DNA of 64,000 nucleotides from Chinchilla lanigera (taxonomy: Eukaryota; Chordata; Mammalia; Rodentia; Chinchillidae). The DNA is taken from the NCBI RefSeq assembly GCF_000276665.1, contig NW_004955469.1, positions 11,657,112 to 11,721,111 of the forward strand, in the 5' to 3' direction. The notes beneath the pieces are model-generated. The model saw only the letters and a list, made by a program, of their open reading frames with translations, was not told where the DNA came from and ran no database searches. Positions 21,250-33,139 of this stretch are shown here, piece after piece (the first letter of the stretch is position 1; each line of letters starts with the position of its first letter). Position numbers and translations under genes: made by a program.

Positions 21250-22190
21250 AGTGAAGTTGTTGAGTTAGGTGGAGTGTTGAATTAGATGATCTCACAGTCT
21301 TTCTATCTCTAGGGTTCTGTAGCACTTTACATCACTGTTCTTAGCTTTAACTTTAGCAAGTCACCTTAGTTGTCCGTTTCTAAATGTGTGTGTTGAGCAA
21401 GTGACAGGGGATGGAGTTTAGCAAACCTAAGACTTGACCTAGAGTAAGAAACATCCAGAAGGGGTGAATGTGCCTCTCTGTAGACAGAACTGAAGTCAAA
21501 CTTCTTCTACTTGTTTCTGAATCACCCAGAGTAAGAAATGTGCAGGATAACTTCAGATTTTTGCAGGGGATGTTAAAGATTTTCTGAATATTATATTGCC
21601 AAATGGACAGGAATAAACAACAAACTTTCATGAATCTCTGAGAATGGGTTAAAAAAGGTTGCAGAGGGGTTTTCACCAACTGGAAAGATTCAGAGTTCAG
21701 AGTCCTCACTAAAGACTTGAGAATTCATCTGGGGGTCTTCCTCAGACTGGACTCCGTGGCTCCCACTTAATGTGTTTTGGAAAGAAAAAAGAAGGAGAAA
21801 AATAAAAAACAAACAGGCTATGTCAAATCATGGCACTATCATCCTTGGCTGGGGCTGGTGTGGTTCTGTCTCCTGGGACTTAGCGAAAAATGCACAAGCC
21901 AAGGAACAGGAAAGAGCAATTTTAAACAATCGAACAACATGGAGGCTAGACTCCAATTACTGGGATTCTTTAGTCCATAGGCAAGAAAACCAAGGACAGG
22001 AAGACTGATGTCTACAAACTCATGACCATAGACACAGGAGAGAGCTCATAGCACATTTTGGAAAGTAGATGGAAACACCCTGTCACTGAGTGGATGGAAA
22101 TCCCATGAAGCCTATTACTTAGATGACAATTGGCTAAGAACTGATAACAACTGGTGGAAAGAAGGAATGGTTCCTTTTTTAATAAACACC
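21250..22190. other. Unassigned intergenic stretch
   Basis: A MIR-like phrase at 21275-21320 is followed by about 850 bp in which I recognise nothing. The open minus-strand frame at 21380-21709 (about 109 codons) has no known motif, and I do not call it a gene. Confidence 0.4.
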
Positions 22191-22199
22191 ACTAAGTGT

Positions 22200-22414
22200 T
22201 AGGCAAGCTAACATTTTCTTATTAAATATTTTATAGAGAGTAACTGTAGACTCACATGCAGTTGGAAGGAATTACATAGACCTTGTGATTTCCTTCTTAC
22301 TGTTTCCTCCAATGTAATGTCTTGTATAACAATAGTACAGTATCGCAACCAAGTTATAGACAAGAACACAATCCAACAACCTTATTCAGACATTCAGATT
22401 TTACTGATTTTACT

Positions 22415-22459
<45 letters not shown>

Positions 22460-22700
22460 ATGCAATTTCATCACATTCATCAGCTTCTGCATTCACCACC
22501 ACAGTCAAGATACACAACAATTCCATCACGACAGGAAACCTATACGTTGCCCTTTTATAATCACACCTACATCCTTCCCACCCCCATTCCTAACACCAGT
22601 AACCACTAATCTATTCTCAGCTCTATAATTTGTCATCTTTAATGTTATATAAATGGAATCATAGGAGTTCTAACGTTTTGTGGATAACAGCACACAGTTA
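22200..22700 (-). mobile_element. L1 3' UTR remnant, minus strand
   Basis: The order 'ttctcagctctataatttgtcatctttaatgttatataaatggaatcata' and 'catcagcttctgcattcaccaccacagtcaaga' matches inverted 3' sequence of old L1s. The (TG)n run at 22.4 kb lies inside it. Confidence 0.6.
22418..22457. repeat. (TG)n microsatellite
   Basis: A pure TG run of about nineteen units within the L1 remnant. Cys/Val-rich frames are artefacts. Confidence 0.95.
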
Positions 22701-22759
22701 TGCGTGAGGAATATCCCTCGAGGTGATAATTGAGACCTAAAAGCTGAACTACCCCTCTT

Positions 22760-23900
22760 TCCAAGCATCATTTATGTTCTAACAGTGGGCTGATGAGTCT
22801 AATGTAGTTGAACTTTCTGACATTCTCAGAAAATGGCTATTTCATCTTTCTTAACAATTTGAGTAGGGTGGGTGGAGAAGAAGACAGCCCTGGGATAGAA
22901 ACTAGATTTGTTCCAGTGGAGGCAGCACATACTTGGGGCAGTGGCCCCTGTGGATGACAGGAGTGACAAAATATTCAGTGTTTGGAAGGTCAGGCTCAAA
23001 GCTCAGTTGTTCAGCAAGCAGTCAGGACTGGGTTGGGAGTTGGCCTGGGCCTGAAAGAAAAGCCTAGTGCTGAGATTAACCTCTGTTCTCATCTGAGAGG
23101 CAGACATTCATGCAAGTGATATGTGCAATGCAGACAACTAGAAGCTGAAATTGTTAGGAACAAACTATCCTCAATAACTTTAAAAATCAGTTTGACTTCA
23201 CCTATACATATTAAATGTTCAATAGACAGTTCTTTTGTAAATGGACAAGCACAGGATGGTTGGTGAGGAGGTCACAGCAAAAGCACAGGTGGGAGCAGAG
23301 AGCCCAAATTAAAATAATTCCAGAGAAAAGTGGTTGTAGAAATAAACATAAAATAGTCAGGCGTTGTTGCAAGTGGAAAGAAAACAGAGGGAAATAAATC
23401 ACACACGCACCCCAGATTCCCAGCCTGAGTAAACAGGAACCCAGAGGCAGAAGGAGGTCAGTGGAGAAGATGGTTTGGCTATATGGAGACTGAGTTATAG
23501 GGAAACCTTTTCTGGGAGGAAATAATCACGGAAAAGTTGAACGACGTGGTACAGAGCTTGAAAGATGGGAAAGTTAAGCATAGTTATTTGACAGCTGTGC
23601 TCTTACTTGAAATTATAGTGGATTTTTTTTTAAAAGAAAAGGTAGTAAGAGAGCCATACAGTTCCAAAAGGATGGGAGGAAGAAGGGAAGTCAGAGCTGC
23701 ATACAGATATGGACTAAAGGAAGGGGAGGAGGATTGAGACAAAGGGAGAACTTGAAGGAGAGGTTAAGCAATATTGAGTGTGTATAAGTGGTTGATGAGA
23801 ACAAAGATACAAAAAGACCTAGAAGTTTAGATGCTTAAAAATCTCCCCTTTGGGAGATGTGATCTAAGGCTTACCCCACAAGAAATCATTCTTTTTTATA
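22760..23900. other. Unassigned intergenic stretch
   Basis: I see no young repeat and no exon. Several short plus-strand frames are open but show no domain or family similarity. Confidence 0.45.
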
Positions 23901-23919
23901 TATGGCTTGATTTTTTTAA

Positions 23920-24420
23920 CATAACTTGCAAATATCCTTTAAAAATTTTAACTGATACCTATAGGTTGTACATATTTGTAGTATAAATATGTGGATGGTC
24001 TTATACATGTATTCATTGTGAAATATTCAAATAGGCATAACATTTATCTTTTCAAACAATTATCATTTCTTCATGGTGAAAATATTCAAAATATTTTCTT
24101 CTTTCCTTTAAAATGTGCACAGCACATTATCATTATCTGTGTGCAGTAACACGCAGAATTTCTTGCTCCTATCCAACTATAACTTAGTATCCATTACTCA
24201 ACATTTCCCCATAGCTTATCTCCCTACTCTCCAACCCTCTATAAACCACCTTCTATTCTTAACTTCTATAAAGTCAATCATTTTAGATTCCACATATAAG
24301 AGAGATCATGTACTACCTATCTTTCAGTGCCTGGCTCCTTCCACTTAAAATAATAACCTCCACTTCTAACCACGTTGTTGCAAATGACAGGGTTTCATCA
24401 AAAGGAAGAAATTCTTAATG
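23920..24420 (-). mobile_element. L1 3' UTR remnant, minus strand
   Basis: 'tcctatccaactataacttagtatccattactcaacatttccccatag' with 'ccacatataagagagatcatgtactacctatctttcagtgcctggctccttccac' and 'gttgttgcaaatgacagggtttcat' is the well-known inverted L1 3' UTR (primate and rodent L1MA-like). It is truncated. Confidence 0.8.
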
Positions 24421-25029
24421 ATGGAATTCTGAGTGGATAGTTAGACAGGTGTTTGTCTGAGAAGATGCAATTTTAGTAGTAGCTCTTAACTCCCACCACA
24501 CAGCAGCTGCCTATGTTAGATTTTCCTAAGAATTGCCTCACTTACCCATGAGAAGGGGTAATGTCCAGGTTCTATCAGGTGGTTAAGGAATAGTAAGGCT
24601 GAGGAGAAAGAAGTGGAAAAGAAACTGGAAAACAAGGATAATAATAGTAATTATCAAGATTTCTTGGGTCATCCAGGCAGAAAATCAGTAAGGAAACATT
24701 GGACTTGAACTACACTTCAGATTAAATGGACCTAATAGATATACAAAACATTTTATTCCACAGTAGCAGAATCCACATTCTTCTCAAGTGCACATGGATA
24801 GACCATCTGTTATGTCCCCAAACAATCTTAACGTGTTTAAGAAGAATGAAAGCATTTCAGACGGAAAAGATTTTTTTCTGACCACACTAAATTCACAAAC
24901 ATGGAGAAGTAAAACGACATGCTCTTGAACAACCAATGAGTCAAAAGGGAAATGTAAAACTACCATGACAGAAAATTTGAAACAAACTATGCTAAAACTA
25001 TGAGCTGCAATGAAAGTATTTTAACAGGA

Positions 25030-25080
25030 AAATGTGTAGCATGCGTGGCTACATTAAGGTCCTAAATTCAATTTCCAGAA
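25030..25080 (+). mobile_element. Degenerate ID SINE piece
   Basis: 'aaaatgtgtagcatgcgtggctacattaaggtcctaaattcaatttccagaa' keeps the ID order (AGCATGC, then GGTCCTAAATTCAATTTCC) but lacks the 5' end. It is followed by the purine tract. Confidence 0.55.
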
Positions 25081-25139
25081 TGTAAGAGAGAGAGAAAGGA
25101 AGATAAAAAGAAAGAAAAAGAAAGAGAGAGAAGAGAGAG

Positions 25140-25194
<55 letters not shown>

Positions 25195-25242
25195 GAAAGA
25201 GAGAGAAAAAGAAAGACAGAGAGAAAAAGAAAAAGAGAGAGA
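25081..25242. repeat. (GAAA)n/(GA)n purine tract
   Basis: About 160 bp of GAAA and GA units with interruptions. It lies at the end of a small degenerate ID-like copy (about 25030-25080) and may have grown from its A-rich tail. Frames on the minus strand rich in Phe, Ser and Leu are artefacts. Confidence 0.95.
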
Positions 25243-25261
25243 TAGTAGTTGGCTGGAGGAA

Positions 25262-25335
25262 AAAATGGTGGTAGTGTGCTAGCCTAGAATGCATGAGGCT
25301 GTGGGTTTGATCCCCAGAACAGCAACAAAGAAGAA
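25262..25335 (+). mobile_element. ID SINE, degenerate
   Basis: 'gtgtgctagcctagaatgcatgaggctgtgggtttgatccccagaacagca' is an ID 3' two thirds. The left end is lost in the neighbouring A-rich tract. It is inserted in the L1 relic. Confidence 0.7.
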
Positions 25336-25828
25336 AGAGGAGAAGAAAGACTTCATTTAAACAACCTCACATTACACCTCAAGGAACCAAAAATAAATAA
25401 AAGAGTAAACTGAGCCCAAAGTTATCAGAATAAATAAAATAACAAATACTGGAGCAGAAATTGTTTGAGTAGAAAAACAAAAAGAAAATGCCAATGACAT
25501 TAAAACTTGATCTTTTGAAAAAATAAATTGACAAACTGTCAGCTAGAATAAGAAAAAAGCAAGCGAAGACTCAAATAAAATCAGATATGAAAAGAGAAAT
25601 ATTACAATTGGCACCACAGAAATACAAAGGATCAGATGACCACTATAAATAATTATATGTCAACAAATTGGATATCCTAGAAGAAATGGATAAAATATGT
25701 AATCTACCAAAATGGAATTGTTGAGTATATAACTGTCAGCACTGATTACTAATTTCTATTAGAAAATCTTAACAGACTAATAATTAGTAAAGACACTGAA
25801 TAAATAAGTAGTCAAAATCTCTGATCAG

Positions 25829-25906
25829 AGCTGTGGGAAGAATTCAGTGGGAGAGCAACTGCCTGGCAGGTATAGCACCCTGGGTCCAACACCCAGCACT
25901 AAAAAA
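25829..25906 (+). mobile_element. ID SINE with imperfect TSD
   Basis: The body reads 'gagctgtgggaagaattcagtgggagagcaactgcctggcaggtatagcaccctgggtccaacacccagcac' and ends in AAAAAAA. ATCTCTGATCA before and ATCTCAGGTCA after are probable target duplications. It is inserted into the L1 reverse-transcriptase region. Confidence 0.75.
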
Positions 25907-26550
25907 ATATCTCAGGTCAAAAAGACAAAGCCTTGATGGCTTATTGGCTGAATTCTACCAAGCAATTAAAGAAGAGCTAACGCCAATCTCTCTCAAACTC
26001 TTCTAAAAAACTGGAGTAAGTATTCAAACTTATTTTATGAGGTTACATTTGCCCTGATACTAAAGCCAGACAAGAACACTATAAAACAAAGAAATTTACA
26101 GATCAGTATCTCTGATGAACATAAGTATAAAATCCTTAGCAAAATGCTATCAAACTGAATTCAACAGCACACTGAAAGGATCATTCACCATGACCAAGTA
26201 GGATGTGTACCAGCGATACAAAGATGGCTCAACATATTTAAATCAATAAATGTAATGCTCCTTATTACAGAATGAAGGACAAAAACCACATTACAGCTCA
26301 ATAGATGCAGTAAAAGCATTTGATAAAATTCACCATTGTTTCACGATAAAAAATGCTCAATTAATTGGGTCTAGAAGGAATATACCACAACACAGTATAA
26401 GCCATATGTGTCAAGCCTGCAGCTAACATCCTCAAGGATGGAAACATGGAAGTTTTTCCTGCAAGATCGGGAAGACAAGGATGCCTTCTCTAACCACTTC
26501 TATTTTAAATAGTACAAAATCTTAGCTGGGGTAATAAGGGAAACCAAATA

Positions 26551-26586
26551 ACTACATACATACATATACGCATACATACATACATA
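26551..26586. repeat. (CATA)n microsatellite
   Basis: About nine CATA-like units within the L1 relic. Confidence 0.85.
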
Positions 26587-27885
26587 GCTTCCAAATAGGA
26601 AAGGATGAAGTTTTATAGACACTGCATATAACATCATCTTACATATACAAAATCCTATAGACTCCACCACAAACCTGCTAGGGCTAATAAACCAATTTAA
26701 TAAACCAGTTTAATGAAGTTTCAGGGTATAAAAATCAATATAGAAAGATCAACAGCATTTCATATGCTAATTCTCAACTATGGAAAAAACAAATTGAGAA
26801 AAAATTTTATTTACAGTAGAATAAAATTAGGTGAATTTAATGAAAGAGGTAAATGATATATACACTTAAAACTATAACACAGTGATGGAAGAAATGAAAG
26901 TAGACACAAAGAAATGAAAAGATGCCCTGTAATCATAGAAAAATTAGTAGTATTAAAATGTCCATACTCCCCAAAGCAATCTACAGATTCAATACAATCT
27001 ATAGCAAAATTTCAATGACTTTTTCAGAGAAATAGGAAAAGCAGTCCTAAAATGCATATGGAACATGAAAAACCTGGAATAGTCAAAGCAGTATTAAGCA
27101 AGAAGAATGAAGCTAAAGACATCACACCAGCTGATCTCAAACTCTACTACAAACCTGGAGTAACCAAAGCAGTGTGATACTGAAACAAAAATAGGCATAT
27201 GGACAAATGAAATGAACACAAAGAGACCAGAAATAAATTCATATGCACATTTACATTCAACTGATCTTTGACAAAGGTGCCAAGAATTTAGAATGAGAGG
27301 AGGGACCATCTCTTCAATAAATGGTGCTGGGGAAATTGGATGTCCACACCCAGAAGAATTAAATTGTACCCTTGTCTCACCCTATATAAAAAGAAACTCA
27401 AAATTGATTAAAGACTGAAACCTAAGACCTGAAACTATAAAACTACTGGAAGAAAACATAGAGAAAAAGCTTTTTGACATTTGCCTAACAAAAGGTTTTT
27501 TGGATATAACCCCAAAAGCACAGGCAACAAAAGCAAAAGTAGACAAATGAGACAGCAACACACTAAAGCTTTTGTACAACAAAGGAGACAATAAATACAG
27601 TGAAGAGAAAATCGTACAAAATATTTACAAATCATATGCTTGATAAGGTGTTAATACGTAAAATATCTTAAAAACCCAACCAATTTAATAGCAAGGAAGA
27701 AAGCTAATTTTTAAATGGGTAAAGGACAAGAAAAGGCAGTTCTCAAAAGAACTCATACCAATGGCCAAATGACCAACAGATATAGGGGAAAAAGTGCTCA
27801 ACTAGAATAACCTCAAGGAAATGCAAGTTAAAATTACAGTGCCCCAAGAGACCGAGATGGTGTCACACCTGTTAGGGTGATGACT

Positions 27886-28734
27886 GTTAAATGAGAAACA
27901 TTAGACATATTAAATTCAACAGAATTTAATTGAAAAAAGAATGATTCCAGAGTACAGCAAGCCTCCAATCTAAATATATTCAGAGCAACTCTGGAGCTAC
28001 CACATAGCTAGGTAATATTTATAGAAAGAAAGGAAGTGGCCTACGAAGACAACTAGATTAAGTAAAACTTAATTTCCCTTATTTAAACCTGGTTTAAATA
28101 ACTGGCTGCTGTTCTGGTTTATATCTAACTGTGCCCCAAAAGCCTTATATGCTCATAGGTGGGACTTTGGGGAAGTGATTAGATTATGCGGGTGTGATAC
28201 TTATCAATGGGTTAGTCCACTGAAAAATTTATAACTAAAATGTGATTTGAGTAAGTAAAGCCTGGTCAGAGGAGGTTGGTCACTTGGGGCATGACCTAGA
28301 AGGGTGTATCTCTTTCCTTCTTCCCTTGATCTTGTTCTGATTCCTGCTATTGGGCCATGAGCTATCTCTCCTCTGCCATACCCTTCTGCCATGCCACCCT
28401 GACTTGGAGCCAGGTGACTATGGACTGACACCTCTACAAACTGTGAGCCAAAATAAACCTTTCTTCCTTTAAATTGTGGGTGTTGGATACTGTGTCCCAG
28501 CAATAAGAAAATAATTAAGGCTCCTGCCTCATAGACTGCTTGGATGCTGTGACTGGCTGAGATCTGGATACTTGTGGTAAGAGTAGGTTACAGTCTGCTT
28601 ACACATTAAGTTAGGTTGAAGTTCACTGTATATGGTGAAAGCTTTAGCCCAAACTTAAAACATGTATGGAAGTAGCTATAGGCAAACTCAATTAAATTTA
28701 ACACTACTATAAAAAAAAAGAGGGAAAAAAAGTA
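27886..28734. mobile_element. Unidentified interspersed repeat inserted in the L1
   Basis: This segment interrupts the L1 relic and is itself split by an LTR (28110-28519). The outer pieces end in loosely inverted sequences: GAATTTAATTGAA near 27921 and CTCAATTAAATTTAACA near 28690. This could be the terminal inverted repeat of a DNA transposon, or chance AT-rich similarity. I recognise the phrases as a common old mammalian repeat but cannot name it. Confidence 0.4.
28110..28519 (+). mobile_element. MaLR-like solo LTR, nested
   Basis: The LTR begins TGTTCTGGTTTATATCTAACTG and has the group's 3' phrase: GACTGACACCTCTACAAACTG, then GAGCCAAAATAAACC (AATAAA) and 'ggtgttggatactgtgtcccagcaataagaaaataattaag'. 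The flanks GCTGC and GCTCC differ by one base, consistent with a 5-bp target duplication. A minus-strand frame of 99 codons across it is an artefact. Confidence 0.75.
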
Positions 28735-28920
28735 ACAAGCATTTATAAGTATGTAGAGAAAAATAAACTTGCACATCTTTGGTAGGAATGTAAATTAGTA
28801 TAGCTATTGTAGAAAATGGCATAGAAGTTCCTCAAAAAAACTAAAAATGGATCTACCATATGATCCAGCAATTCTAGTTCTGGGTACATATTCAAAGGAA
28901 ATGAAGTATTTCCTCAAGTT
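28735..28920 (+). mobile_element. L1 ORF2 relic, resumed 3' part
   Basis: 'aacttgcacatctttggtaggaatgtaaattagtatagctattgtagaaaatggcatagaagttcctcaaaaaaactaaaaatggatctaccatatgatccagcaattc' is the universally conserved C-terminal part of L1 ORF2. It continues the element of 24640-27885 after the nested insertion. Confidence 0.85.
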
Positions 28921-29005
28921 CATCCAGCTAGTACATGGGCAGAGCAGGGATTCAAATCCAGGTGTCTGACTCAGGAGTCTGTGCTATCTACAATGCCACT
29001 CATCC
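28920..29005 (+). mobile_element. MIR remnant
   Basis: 'tcatccagctagtacatgggcagagcagggattcaaatccaggtgtctgactc' is the 3' part of a MIR core on the plus strand. It directly abuts the L1 end. Confidence 0.75.
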
Positions 29006-29034
29006 CTTCATCTATCACCCTGTGGTCATAGTGG

Positions 29035-29405
29035 CCATATTCCATGTCTTGAACACACTCACTTCTTTCTGTCCTGGTGCCTTTGGTCACCCTGTCTCCA
29101 ATGCCTGAATGCTCCTGTCCTGAAAAGTCAGCACCTTCTCCTCTTTTGGGTCTTGGTAGGGAGTACTTCCTGGCCTCCCTAATTAAGTAGAGCCTTTCTG
29201 TCTTTCCCTATCTCTGTCCCTAGTTTGTGTCCTTCACAGCATTCACTTCCATAGATCATTATTTTCTTTGCTTTCTTGCATAGTTCTTTTGTCTCTTTTT
29301 CCCCTTGGAGCACATGATACCAAAAATCGCATCTTAGAATCACAGTACTGATAAATCCTAGTACAGTGCCTGGCATACGTCAATAAACATTTGTTGAATG
29401 AATGA
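29035..29405 (+). mobile_element. L2 LINE 3' end remnant
   Basis: A pyrimidine-rich stretch ends with 'ctagtacagtgcctggcatacgtcaataaacatttgttgaatgaatgaatgg', the hallmark end of L2. It is on the plus strand and non-coding. Confidence 0.75.
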
Positions 29406-29409
29406 ATGG

Positions 29410-32400
29410 ATGGAGGAGTAACTGAATGGATTTGTACTGTATTTCTTCACCAATATCATCTCATTTGCTGAGTGCAGAAGAGGACACAAAGAAAAGAGAA
29501 AGGTTAAATCTATCATATAGTGGAACAAGATCACCCTCCCATGCCAAAAATGGTCCCAAGAACCTGGGTTCTCTAATGATGGGAGAAGTCTGAAGCCTGT
29601 GAGGACATATCCCATCTTTAGAGAAATGGCAGTGTTTTTCCCAGAAAAGATGTGTGTAGAACTAGCAATTCAATATGTGAGTCACATCGTGATGACAAAC
29701 ACTTCCAGGCTCTCCCCTGAAGGACACTGGAAATCATGCAAGGCTGATATCCATCAAAGGTGTCAGAGATGTCAGCCAAGTCCTGTCAGCCACACTCTGG
29801 CCTGATGTGACTGAGTTCAATGGGTTTGTCCCTGTCAGCCCAAGGCGGAAATCTGCTGCCAACAATTAAATCAGCAGAGCTGCTGGCTGCAGGGGTCAGG
29901 TTCAAAGAAGTCTTCCCAACATTGCCATGACCTCTTTGCCACCCCAAGGTGACCTGCTCCGGGAACATGCACTCCATTGGAATGCTATTTATCATCCCAC
30001 CCTCACTAAGCACCTGGCCAGGGATAGTTCAAGGAAGTGAGGCTAGATCTAGGCTTGAGGCTTACCAAGAGAAGGAAAGAGAAGCAGATGTTTCCCTGGG
30101 AAGAATAAAGATATTTTCTGGCATAACCAGGGCAATATAAGGAATTCAGTTACTATCTGGGCCCAAATTCCATCCTTACTAAGCTCAAACTTCTAGATCA
30201 GTTCCTGAGTTATCCTAAAAGCAACTGATCCGGCACCAAATCCAGGGGTACCTCCAACTGACACCAGGTAACACCAGCATCACATGACCTCCACTGGTAA
30301 AGATTTCACATCTCACACTTTATATATAAACAGCTTTTCTATCATTGTGTAATAATATTATCATCACCATGGTCATCATCATGTAATCATCCCTTGAATT
30401 TTAAACAACTTTATAACTTATAAAGAATCTTCAGACACATGATCTCATCTCATTCTGACAACAGCTATCCCACTTTGCACAAAAGAAATGCATTACTGGG
30501 ACTTTTGTTAGAGCAGTGGGTGGAAACCTCATTCATACCAGTTCCACCCCAGTAAGGAAGATCTTGTTTGATTACAGGCTGTCTCTCAGAGCCCAAGAAC
30601 AGACAAACAGCTGCAGATCTACAGCACACTGCAACCTGAGTCTGGGGAGCTCTGGAGTCCCCATCACCTTTTTTTATTTCCAATGTTCTTTGTTTCTTTC
30701 TTGTACTTGAGTTGGCTTCCTCTACCACTCAACTGCTTGTGTATGCTTCACATAATAATCTGCACATTCAGATACTCACAGATACACATTTTTTTTAATC
30801 TCTCTCAGCACAACTCATTCTTGTCCCCAAATTCCAGAGTAAAGAATTGTTGGCTCCTCTTTGCTCAGACATCCATCCTTAGGTCACTCAACTATGGTCA
30901 CCTAGGTACCAGGATAGAGACAGTGATGCAGGAAGAGCTGGATTGTCAAAAAGTCTATATAGTACCAAAAAAGTACAGATTGAAAAGATAAATGTACCTA
31001 GACCAACAACATGTGACGTGACCTAACATTCTGCCTGGCACACATTGCTCCAAAATAGAAATGCCTATGATTTGTATTGGTATTGTTTTTATACTCAAAA
31101 TAATATTACTAGTAAAATAGGGGTCAGAATTTGAAACCAGATCTCCAGGTCTTTTTCCTGGGGCCCCAGGATGTCAGGGACTAGCACTGTATTCAGTCTG
31201 ATCAGGACTGTGGCTTTGATATCTGTGTGTTTAGCAGGAAGTCAATTAATTTTTCCTAAACTAAACTAAGAGTTGTTTCTACTGTCTCTAAACCCATAGC
31301 ACATCAGCGTCTTTCTCTACAGGACAAGAAAGGCACAGGCGTGGAGGAAAGTAGGGGGAAACTGCAGACAGACCTCAGGCAGCCCAGAGGAGACTCCTCT
31401 TACTTCTCAGAAAGTGGAATGAGGCCACTTTGTCCGTCAGGAGAGGACTTTTCCCTTCTCCATCTCATGTCTGCTCTCCAGCAAAGCTTCAGAAACCAAA
31501 TTCACGCCCACTGGCTCTGGTAACTGGAGAGAAAGGAAGGGCTGGGAGCCCCATTCATGTGTGCAGAGCAGCACTGGAGAGTCTAACACACAACGCACAG
31601 GGGGCCTCAGGCAAGGGGAACTGGCAGCGGCTGATGCCTCCTGGAACAGGGCCTGCTCAGTGTGTGGCAGGCACGAAGCTCTCGCAGCCTACTCAGAGAC
31701 AGCGGGTTTAGTGGACCCTGTCTAAGGACCAAACCTACATGTGAGGTGGAAGAGTTTTTAATTTCTATGGTAATAAGGAGCTTAAACTTCAGTTCTATTT
31801 ACAGGCTAAACTTCTGTGCTATATCTCTGTGCCCCAGGCTGATCACTATGATATGCAGATTTACTGGCAACTGGCAGTAACTACAGTAAAGAGAAACTAT
31901 ATGAGGAGGAATTACAGTTAGAAGATGAAAAGAACTTCATGATTAAAGGGGCTGAGATACTGAAACAGAGAAGGGATTGAAAGGAAAAGCCTTAAAGGCC
32001 TATTGAAAATGATCCAGTGGCATCCAATTCATCCACTGGAAACTCTAACACTTGCATTAGCCACGTGGGCAAGGAAGCAGCCCCCGTAAGCATCCCCATC
32101 TTCAGGACTCTCTGCCCCTCTAATTTGTGGTGCACCAGAACCCCAGGACACTTGTCCAGTCTCTGCACACTTAGTCCTTTTTGGCACTTATAAACAAGGC
32201 CGTTTCTAACTTTTGGCTGAAATATATACACTGATTAAATATTTGAAGGGTAAAATTCATTATCTTGCTGGTGTGGGATGGCAGCTTCCAGGATGGTGGG
32301 AGGATTAATAGATTTACATAAAGAAAGCATCCAGCCCACTCCAAGCCTCCAGCAGACACTCTACTGTACAACAGCAGAGTGCTGGGTTAAGGGGAATCTT

Positions 32401-32815
32401 CTAGAAAATAATCCCCATTTTATCGAAGCCCAGAGTTCAAATGAGCATATCAAAGAACGCAAAATAAAGCTATTTTCTCTGTCTTCATGTCCCTTGGAGG
32501 AAATTTAGTTCTTTAAAAAAAAAATTAAAAGATTTACAATATATTCTCTACAGCAAAGGTAGCTGGAGTAAGAAAGCCATAACCAAAATAGTCATTTGCT
32601 CAGTATGTAACTTCTGTATTAAAAATAGTCAAAATGGTATTTCTGGAAGGTAATTTGATGAAATTACAAGGTTCACTTGTCTCAAAGAGATATTCAACCA
32701 TTTTGTTGCTACATTTATGCTACTCAACTGACTCATGAATTGCAGCACAGTTGTTTGTCCCTGACAACTTGAGGGCTTGCAATCTTCTTTTAGTTTGGGA
32801 TTTTTAAAATAATTC
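29410..32815. other. Long repeat-poor intergenic stretch
   Basis: About 3.4 kb shows very few recognisable repeats. The 29780-30010 segment is moderately GC-rich without simple repeats and could be a conserved non-coding element. Open frames on both strands are short, lack motifs and do not overlap plausible splice structures. Confidence 0.4.
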
Positions 32816-32819
32816 CCTG

Positions 32820-32920
32820 TTGAGGAAACTGAAACACAAAGAGTCTGGGAAGGGGCCTAGAGCTACAGAGTAGCACAGCCACCCTATTAGCAGGGAATTG
32901 AGGCATACAGATGAAGAGTG
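32820..32920 (+). mobile_element. MIR-like remnant
   Basis: 'gttgaggaaactgaaacacaaagagtctgggaaggggcctagagctacagagtagcacagcc' corresponds to the middle of the MIR core. Confidence 0.65.
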
Positions 32921-33025
32921 ACTGGCATCTTAGTTCCAGCTGCTGTTCTTTACAACCTCGGACATGCTTTTTACTACATGGCTCCTTGGTTTTCTTCTCT
33001 GCAAATAGTCATACTTGACTTTTAT

Positions 33026-33119
33026 TTATTTATTTATTTATTTCGGTACTGGGAATCGAACTCATGACCTCAGGCTTGCCAGACAAGCGCCTATGTCACT
33101 GAGCTATATCCCCAGCTCC
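33026..33119 (-). mobile_element. ID SINE, minus strand, TSD CATACTTGACTTTTAT
   Basis: The complement reads GAGCTGGGGATATAGCTCAG, then 'aggcgcttgtctggcaagcctgaggtcatgagttcgattcccagtaccg', with a (TAAA)n tail. A 16-bp target duplication is exact at 33010-33025 and 33120-33135. The perfect duplication suggests a fairly recent insertion. Confidence 0.95.
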
Positions 33120-33139
33120 CATACTTGACTTTTATCCCC

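Larger units (their letters stand above)
24640..27885 (+). mobile_element. L1 ORF2 relic, plus strand, first part
   Basis: A decayed L1 runs from upstream ORF2 ('ccaatgagtcaaaagggaaatg' at about 24.93 kb) through the reverse-transcriptase region ('gccttgatggcttattggctgaattctaccaagcaattaaagaag', 'accagcgatacaaagatggctcaacatattt', about 25.92-26.45 kb). It continues into the C-terminal part ('ctgatctcaaactctactacaaacctggagtaaccaaagcagtgtgatac'). Stops and frameshifts are frequent, so no ORF2 protein could be made. Two ID SINEs and a GAAA tract lie inside. The element is cut at about 27885 and resumes at 28735. Confidence 0.85.

Noticed and set aside
25049..25294. Phe/Leu/Ser-rich minus-strand frame
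   Set aside because: Artefact of the (GAAA)n tract.
27886..28734. Possible DNA transposon from inverted ends
   Set aside because: The AT-rich end similarity is short and imperfect. Kept only as an unidentified repeat.
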